Assembly: GCA_040954595.2 (NCBI GenBank)
Contig: CM082581.2
Span: 1,054,001 to 1,118,000, forward strand
Origin: Balanoglossus misakiensis
Lineage: Eukaryota; Hemichordata
Direction: 5' to 3'
DNA length: 64,000 nt
Shown one piece after another: positions 59,201 through 64,000 of this stretch (position 1 is its first letter; each line of letters starts with the position of its first letter). The notes under the pieces were generated by a model. That model did not search any database and was not told the origin of the DNA. It was given only the letters and a program-made list of their open reading frames with translations. The position numbers and the translations under genes were made by a program.

Positions 59201-62128
59201 CACTACGGCCTGGTTACTGTGTGCTCTGGTTAATGTTGACGCAAAGGTTGACCCCCATCAAACACTCAAAATTAATGGGCACGATACTGGCCACTCTGGC
59301 CTGGTTACTGTGTGCTCTGGTTAATGTTGACGCAAAGGTTGACCCCACCAAACACTCAAAATTAATGGGCAGAACACTGTCCACTACGGCCTGGTTACTG
59401 TGTGCTCTGGTTAATGTTGACGCAAAGGTTGACCCCACCAAACACTCAAAATTAATGGGCAGAACACTGTCCACTACGGCCTGGTTACTGTGTGCTCTGG
59501 TTAATGTTGACGCAAAGGTTGACCCCACCAAACACTCAAAATTAATGGGCAGAACACTGTCCACTATGGCCTGGTTACTGTGTGCTCTGGTTAATGTTGA
59601 CGCAAAGGTTGACCCCACCAAACACTCAAAATTAATGGGCAGAACACTGTCCACTACGGCCTGGTTACTGTGTGCTCTGGTTAATGTTGACGCAAAGGTT
59701 GACCCCACCAAACACTCAAAATTAATGGGCACGATACTGGCCACTCTGGCCTACTTAATGTTGACGCAAAGGTTGACCCCACCAAACACTCAAAATTAAT
59801 GGGCAGAACACTGTCCACTACGGCCTGGTTACTGTGTGCTCTGGTTAATGTTGACGCAAAGGTTGACCCCACCAAACACTCAAAATTAATGGGCAGAACA
59901 CTGTCCACTCGACCTGGTTACTGTGTGCTCTGGTTAATGTTGACGCAAAGGTTGACCCCACCAAACACTCAAAATTAATGGGCAGAACACTGTCCACTAC
60001 GGCCTGGTTACTGTGTGCTCTGGTTAATGTTGACGCAAAGGTTGACCCCACCAAACACTCAAAATTAATGGGCAGCACACTGTCCACTATGGCCTGGTTA
60101 CTGTGTGCTCTGGTTAATGTTGACGCAAAGGTTGACCCCACCAAACACTCAAAATTAATGGGCAGAACACTGTCCACTACGGCCTGGTTACTGTGTGCTC
60201 TGGTTAATGTTGACGCAAAGGTTGACCCCCATCAAACACTCAAAATTAATGGGCACGATACTGGCCACTCTGGCCTGGTTACTGTGTGCTCTGGTTAATG
60301 TTGACGCAAAGGTTGACCCCACCAAACACTCAAAATTAATGGGCAGAACACTGTCCACTACGGCCTGGTTACTGTGTGCTCTGGTTAATGTTGACGCAAA
60401 GGTTGACCCCACCAAACACTCAAAATTAATGGGCAGAACACTGTCCACTACGGCCTGGTTACTGTGTGCTCTGGTTAATGTTGACGCAAAGGTTGACCCC
60501 ACCAAACACTCAAAATTAATGGGCAGAACACTGTCCACTATGGCCTGGTTACTGTGTGCTCTGGTTAATGTTGACGCAAAGGTTGACCCCACCAAACACT
60601 CAAAATTAATGGGCAGAACACTGTCCACTACGGCCTGGTTACTGTGTGCTCTGGTTAATGTTGACGCAAAGGTTGACCCCACCAAACACTCAAAATTAAT
60701 GGGCAGCACACTGTCCACTATGGCCTGGTTACTGTGTGCTCTGGTTAATGTTGACGCAAAGGTTGACCCCACCAAACACTCAAAATTAATGGGCAGAACA
60801 CTGTCCACTACGGCCTGGTTACTGTGTGCTCTGGTTAATGTTGACGCAAAGGTTGACCCCACCAAACACTCAAAATTAATGGGCAGAACACTGTCCACTA
60901 TGGCCTGGTTACTGTGTGCTCTGGTTAATGTTGACGCAAAGGTTGACCCCACCAAACACTCAAAATTAATGGGCAGAACACTGTCCACTACGGCCTGGTT
61001 ACTGTGTGCTCTGGTTAATGTTGACGCAAAGGTTGACCCCACCAAACACTCAAAATTAATGGGCAGAACACTGTCCACTACGGCCTGGTTACTGTGTGCT
61101 CTGGTTAATGTTGACGCAAAGGTTGACCCCACCAAACACTCAAAATTAATGGGCAGAACACTGTCCACTATGGCCTGGTTACTGTGTGCTCTGGTTAATG
61201 TTGACGCAAAGGTTGACCCCACCAAACACTCAAAATTAATGGGCAGCACACTGTCCACTATGGCCTGGTTACTGTGTGCTCTGGTTAATGTTGACGCAAA
61301 GGTTGACCCCACCAAACACTCAAAATTAATGGGCAGAACACTGTCCACTACGGCCTGGTTACTGTGTGCTCTGGTTAATGTTGACGCAAAGGTTGACCCC
61401 CACCAAACACTCAAAATTAATGGGCACGATACTGGCCACTCTGGCCTAGTTAATGTTGACGCAAAGGTTGACCCCACCAAACACTCAAAATTAATGGGCA
61501 AGATACTGGCCACTCTGGCCTAGTTAATGTTGACGCAAAGGTTGACCCCACCAAACACTCAAAATTAATGGGCATGATACTGGCCACTCTGGCCTAGTTA
61601 ATGTTGACGCAAAGGTTGACCCCACCAAACACTCAAAATTAATGGGCACGATACTGGCCACTCTGGCCTAGTTAATGTTGACGCAAAGGTTGACCCCACC
61701 AAACACTCAAAATTAATGGGCAGAACACTGTCCACTACGGCCTGGTTACTGTGTGCTCTGGTTAATGTTGACGCAAAGGTTGACCCCACCAAACACTCAA
61801 AATTAATGGGCAGAACACTGTCCACTACGGCCTGGTTACTGTGTGCTCTGGTTAATGTTGACGCAAAGGTTGACCCCACCAAACACTCAAAATTAATGGG
61901 CAGAACACTGTCCACTACGGCCTGGTTACTGTGTGCTCTGGTTAATGTTGACGCAAAGGTTGACCCCACCAAACACTCAAAATTAATGGGCAGCACACTG
62001 TCCACTATGGCCTGGTTACTGTGTGCTCTGGTTAATGTTGACGCAAAGGTTGACCCCACCAAACACTCAAAATTAATGGGCAGAACACTGTCCACTACGG
62101 CCTGGTTACTGTGTGCTCTGGTTAATGT
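53290..62128. repeat. Minisatellite of 90-bp (A) and 74-bp (B) units
   Basis: A-units repeat every 90 bp (ACTGTCCACT at 54,361; ACAGTCCACT at 54,451). B-units repeat every 74 bp (ATACTGGCCA at 54,061 and 54,135), or 75 with an extra C. B lacks 16 bases lying between two GGTTA copies of A and carries CACGATACTGGCCACTCTGG in place of CAGAACACTGTCCACTACGG. A-units vary at few two-state sites: CAGAACA/CAGCACA, TACGG/TATGG and ACTGTGT/ACTCTGT. B-units cluster at about 53,400, 53,820-53,960, 54,030-54,320, 55,870-56,150, 56,880-57,170, 58,430-58,800 and 61,400-61,690. The period of 30 codons leaves both strands open for hundreds of residues, but variants are mostly amino-acid-changing and B-units shift frame. 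I call it non-coding. Outer monomers at the left edge are the most diverged. Confidence 0.96.
58740..60690. repeat. Recent 974-bp tandem duplication in the minisatellite
   Basis: Rare markers occur once in each half exactly 974 bp apart: CCTACTTAATG (58,776 / 59,750), CCACTCGACCTGG (58,932 / 59,906) and CCCCCATCAAACAC (59,251 / 60,225). 974 equals ten A-units plus one B-unit. I found a single substitution (CCGCACC against CCCCACC near 58,803) over the parts compared. Confidence 0.88.
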
Positions 62129-62358
62129 TAATGGTAGGTCGTGGCTGTCTCATTTCAGGGATTTGTGGACTAAATGTCAATCTTTGTACTATTCGTACAT
62201 GAAACTTTTCTTTCAAATACAACTTACAGACCAACATAGACAGTCATGCTTATATAAGTATGACTATCTATTAAAGTAACATTCATATCATGATTGTTGT
62301 TTTACACTGTGTTTTCAAAGTAATTGTTGCAGTAAACCAATTGCCTTGCTTGGAAATA
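62129..62358. other. Unique flank of the minisatellite
   Basis: The last A-unit ends at GTTAATGTTA. The plus-strand open frame of the array continues for about 50 codons into this sequence by chance and stops at 62,277. No splice signal or domain was noted. Confidence 0.5.
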
Positions 62359-62362
62359 TTAA

Positions 62363-62469
62363 AAGGGAAGTCCTGTTCAGCTGATTTATGCATAATTTCT
62401 ACACAATGTTTTTTTCTGAAAGAATGACCTCAAAGCTACCCAATTATGTAGCTGAACCGGACTTCCCCT
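62363..62469. mobile_element. 107-bp TTAA-flanked MITE
   Basis: Left end AAGGGAAGTCCTGTTCAGCT and right end AGCTGAACCGGACTTCCCCTT are inverted repeats with one mismatch and one extra base. TTAA lies at 62,359-62,362 and 62,470-62,473. This is the smallest of the TTAA elements here, little more than two termini. Confidence 0.85.
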
Positions 62470-62473
62470 TTAA

Positions 62474-62984
62474 ATGCTACCAGTGAGCTTGTTTGTCTTT
62501 GTAAATACACTCAAGTATTAATCCCCTTTTTCTCAGAATTCAATGCATCTTCATGCCATGAGGTGAGAGGACACTTTTGTTAGCAGGAGGGAAACAAATC
62601 CAAAATAAATAATAACAGTGCAAAGTTGGTCTGCTGACTTTCTCCACATTTCATTATTGAATTACGGCAAAATTATGAAATCCAATTATGAAATTCAGCT
62701 TTTTGTCCACTTTTTGTTGCTGCAAATTCATTGCGGTATAAAGGTCAATAATATGACAAATCTTGGTTAAAAGTATACAGTCACCTTCAATACACATTCC
62801 CATATATGGCTGAATGGCGTATTTGAGCATTCTAAAGAACATATGGTGGCGCCTGTTTTCCACGTGTGCCACCAAATGAAAATCTGTGATTGGCTAGATT
62901 TCAATTTTCCATGGTAACTATATATAGCTAATTTTCCATGGGTGATCATATACCTTTAACTCTATAGTTTAACATGATACTTAC
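62474..62984. other. Intron or intergenic sequence downstream of EGF exons
   Basis: No further EGF or other exon was recognised on the minus strand. A phrase CATATGGTGGCGCC followed by GATTGGCTAGATTTCAATTT resembles one near 30,440 and is a short dispersed repeat. Confidence 0.45.
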
Positions 62985-63170
62985 GAACACATGATTGGTT
63001 AAAAGTGTAGACATCATACATTGAGAGACCAGTTTCTCCAGGTGGCAGATAGAATCCACCTGTGCCGTTATTTGCATATAAGAGATAGCCTTCTTCACAG
63101 GAACATTGAAAACCACCTGCAGTGTTTTTACAAAGTTGATCACAAGAATGTGAAGCACATTCATTTATAT
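62985..63170 (-). CDS. EGF_CA exon with an enlarged last loop, partial gene
   Basis: The exon has a TTTGTAG acceptor, a GTAAGT donor, 186 bp and phase 1-1. It reads DINECASHSCDQLCKNTAGG, then FQCSCEEGYLL, and ends near NQSCV. Cysteines sit at 5, 10, 14, 23, 25 and 61. DINEC is the calcium-binding start, and C-K-N-x4-F-Q-C-S-C fits the Asp/Asn hydroxylation signature. Between the fifth and sixth Cys there are 35 residues (including NNGTGGFYLPPGETGL) where about 8-13 is usual. The last Cys may instead belong to a following domain. The exon lies downstream of 63,686-63,814 in an extracellular or secreted multi-EGF protein of the fibrillin/Notch-like broad class; identity is not assigned. Confidence 0.8.
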
Positions 63171-63215
63171 CTACAAAGAAGGAACATGGATTGGATTAAA
63201 ACAATGTACGTTCAG

Positions 63216-63560
63216 TAAAATTGAAAGTATTGTCATTTCTTTTAATCGTGAATTTTGGGATTATCTTGTGTACGTACAAGATGAATCTGTGATAAAATAA
63301 AGGCGTCACCTTGCTTGCTTTTGAAATACAAGGCCATTAATTTAGTTGATAATAGAAGAAACCTGCTGACTCAGCATGGTTCACCAATGGTTTGTCTATG
63401 GACAAAAACCTTAAAGAAATTTATCTCAAAATAGAGCATTGTAATCACACAATTTTATTTGACCAATGATTTTATATTTACTAGACTGAGCTATGTGTAA
63501 AATTTCGTGAAAATGACAATAGTAGAAGTTTGTTTTCTAGCAATTATCAATGTAATCCTA
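63216..63560 (+). repeat. Dispersed repeat family 2, copy in EGF intron
   Basis: It aligns with 27,636-27,975 over its whole length, including GAAAGTATTGTCATT, TTAGTTGATAATAGAAGAAA and GAGCTATGTGTAAAATTTCG. It lies in the 515-bp intron between the two EGF exons. Confidence 0.8.
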
Positions 63561-63685
63561 TGAGACACCTGAGATTAAAAGGTCATTCCAAAAATTTATC
63601 CGGAATTCTGAAATAAGTTCGGAATGTGTTAAATGTGAAAATAGTGACTTGAAGTTATGTTGCAAGTGACTTGTTTATGTCTCAC

Positions 63686-63814
63686 CTTTGCATGCTGTTC
63701 CATTCACATCTGGTTCAAATCCCACCAAACATGCACACTGATAGTCACCATCTCTATTTTCACAGACTTGATTGATTCCACACCGTGCCACCAATGTACT
63801 ACATTCATTGATAT
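63686..63814 (-). CDS. Calcium-binding EGF exon, partial gene
   Basis: The exon is 129 bp, phase 1-1, with acceptor ACATTTCAG and donor GTGAGA. It encodes one complete EGF_CA domain: DINECSTLVARCGINQVCEN, RDGDYQCACLVGFEP and NGTACK, with six Cys at positions 5, 12, 18, 27, 29 and 42. C-E-N-x4-Y-Q-C-A-C fits the beta-hydroxylation signature, and the aromatic residue and Gly of the C-terminal lobe are present. Symmetrical phase-1 single-domain exons are usual for animal multi-EGF genes. The gene continues to the right beyond 64,000; no further exon was found in 63,815-64,000. The reading past the GTGAGA (GET, stop) is intron. Confidence 0.9.
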
Positions 63815-64000
63815 CTGAAATGTTATTCATCAAGATATGATCAAAATCCCACAGGTCCGCTGGTAAATTCAGACCAACAAGTTTAGCTGGGAACCACCAG
63901 ACCAACAGGAAATTTTCACAAACAAATTTTCGCGAACTATGCAAGAGCCAAAAAAAAAGACATTTTTGCGTAAAAAACTATTTTCAGTGATAACAATGTA

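Noticed and set aside
53349-62279. Very long open frames (up to 544 residues) in the minisatellite on both strands
   Set aside because: The 90-bp unit is 30 codons with no stop in one frame of each strand. Unit variants mostly change amino acids, and 74-bp units break the frame, so there is no sign of protein selection.

Overview
The window is nuclear DNA of a multicellular animal. The evidence is spliced exons with GT/AG borders (two EGF exons, a DUF4371/hAT-like pseudogene), L2/CR1-type LINE ends, many small DNA transposons and long satellite arrays. Phase-1 calcium-binding EGF exons, L2 elements with short tandem tails and TTAA-targeting MITEs suit a marine invertebrate, perhaps a deuterostome such as a hemichordate or lancelet. 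The species cannot be fixed from this sequence. No bacterial operon, CRISPR or phage feature is present. The window is gene-poor and repeat-rich.

Layout. (1) 1-14,919 is an AT-rich satellite with a 78-bp monomer, organised into a 5.7-5.9-kb higher-order repeat with a nested period of about 1,365 bp. (2) 14,920-19,800 is mostly unique sequence, with a CTGT/GAGC microsatellite and two copies of a TTAA-flanked foldback MITE. (3) 19,809-24,680 holds a decayed non-LTR retrotransposon fragment between direct repeats, interrupted by a 575-bp TTAA element. A 5'-truncated L2 LINE follows, inserted in a decayed tandem repeat. (4) 24,910-25,999 (minus) is a three-exon pseudogene of a zinc-finger/DUF4371 hAT-derived protein. 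(5) 28,338-28,544 is the likely last coding exon of an unrecognised plus-strand gene, followed by a ~166-bp tandem repeat to about 30,013. (6) 30,014-33,058 is intergenic and ends in a 420-bp inverted-repeat element. (7) 33,215-37,140 and 39,700-44,930 are diverged copies of one segment. Each holds a pair of small exon-like units with strong splice signals. (8) 45-50 kb is decayed repeats, two more MITEs and a second L2 end. (9) 50.7-53.3 kb has 50-, 60- and 94-bp tandem repeats and a tRNA-like structure. (10) 53,290-62,128 is a minisatellite of 90-bp and 74-bp units. (11) 62,985-63,814 (minus) holds two EGF_CA exons of a gene running off the right edge.

Four observations stand out. A filled-site/empty-site pair proves TTAA duplication by the foldback MITE. 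The duplicated exon-like units differ almost only at synonymous sites in one open frame. A tRNA-like fold with a perfect B box sits inside an 18-bp perfect inverted repeat. One EGF domain has a greatly enlarged last loop. Long ORFs in both satellite arrays come from repeat periods divisible by three and are not treated as genes.
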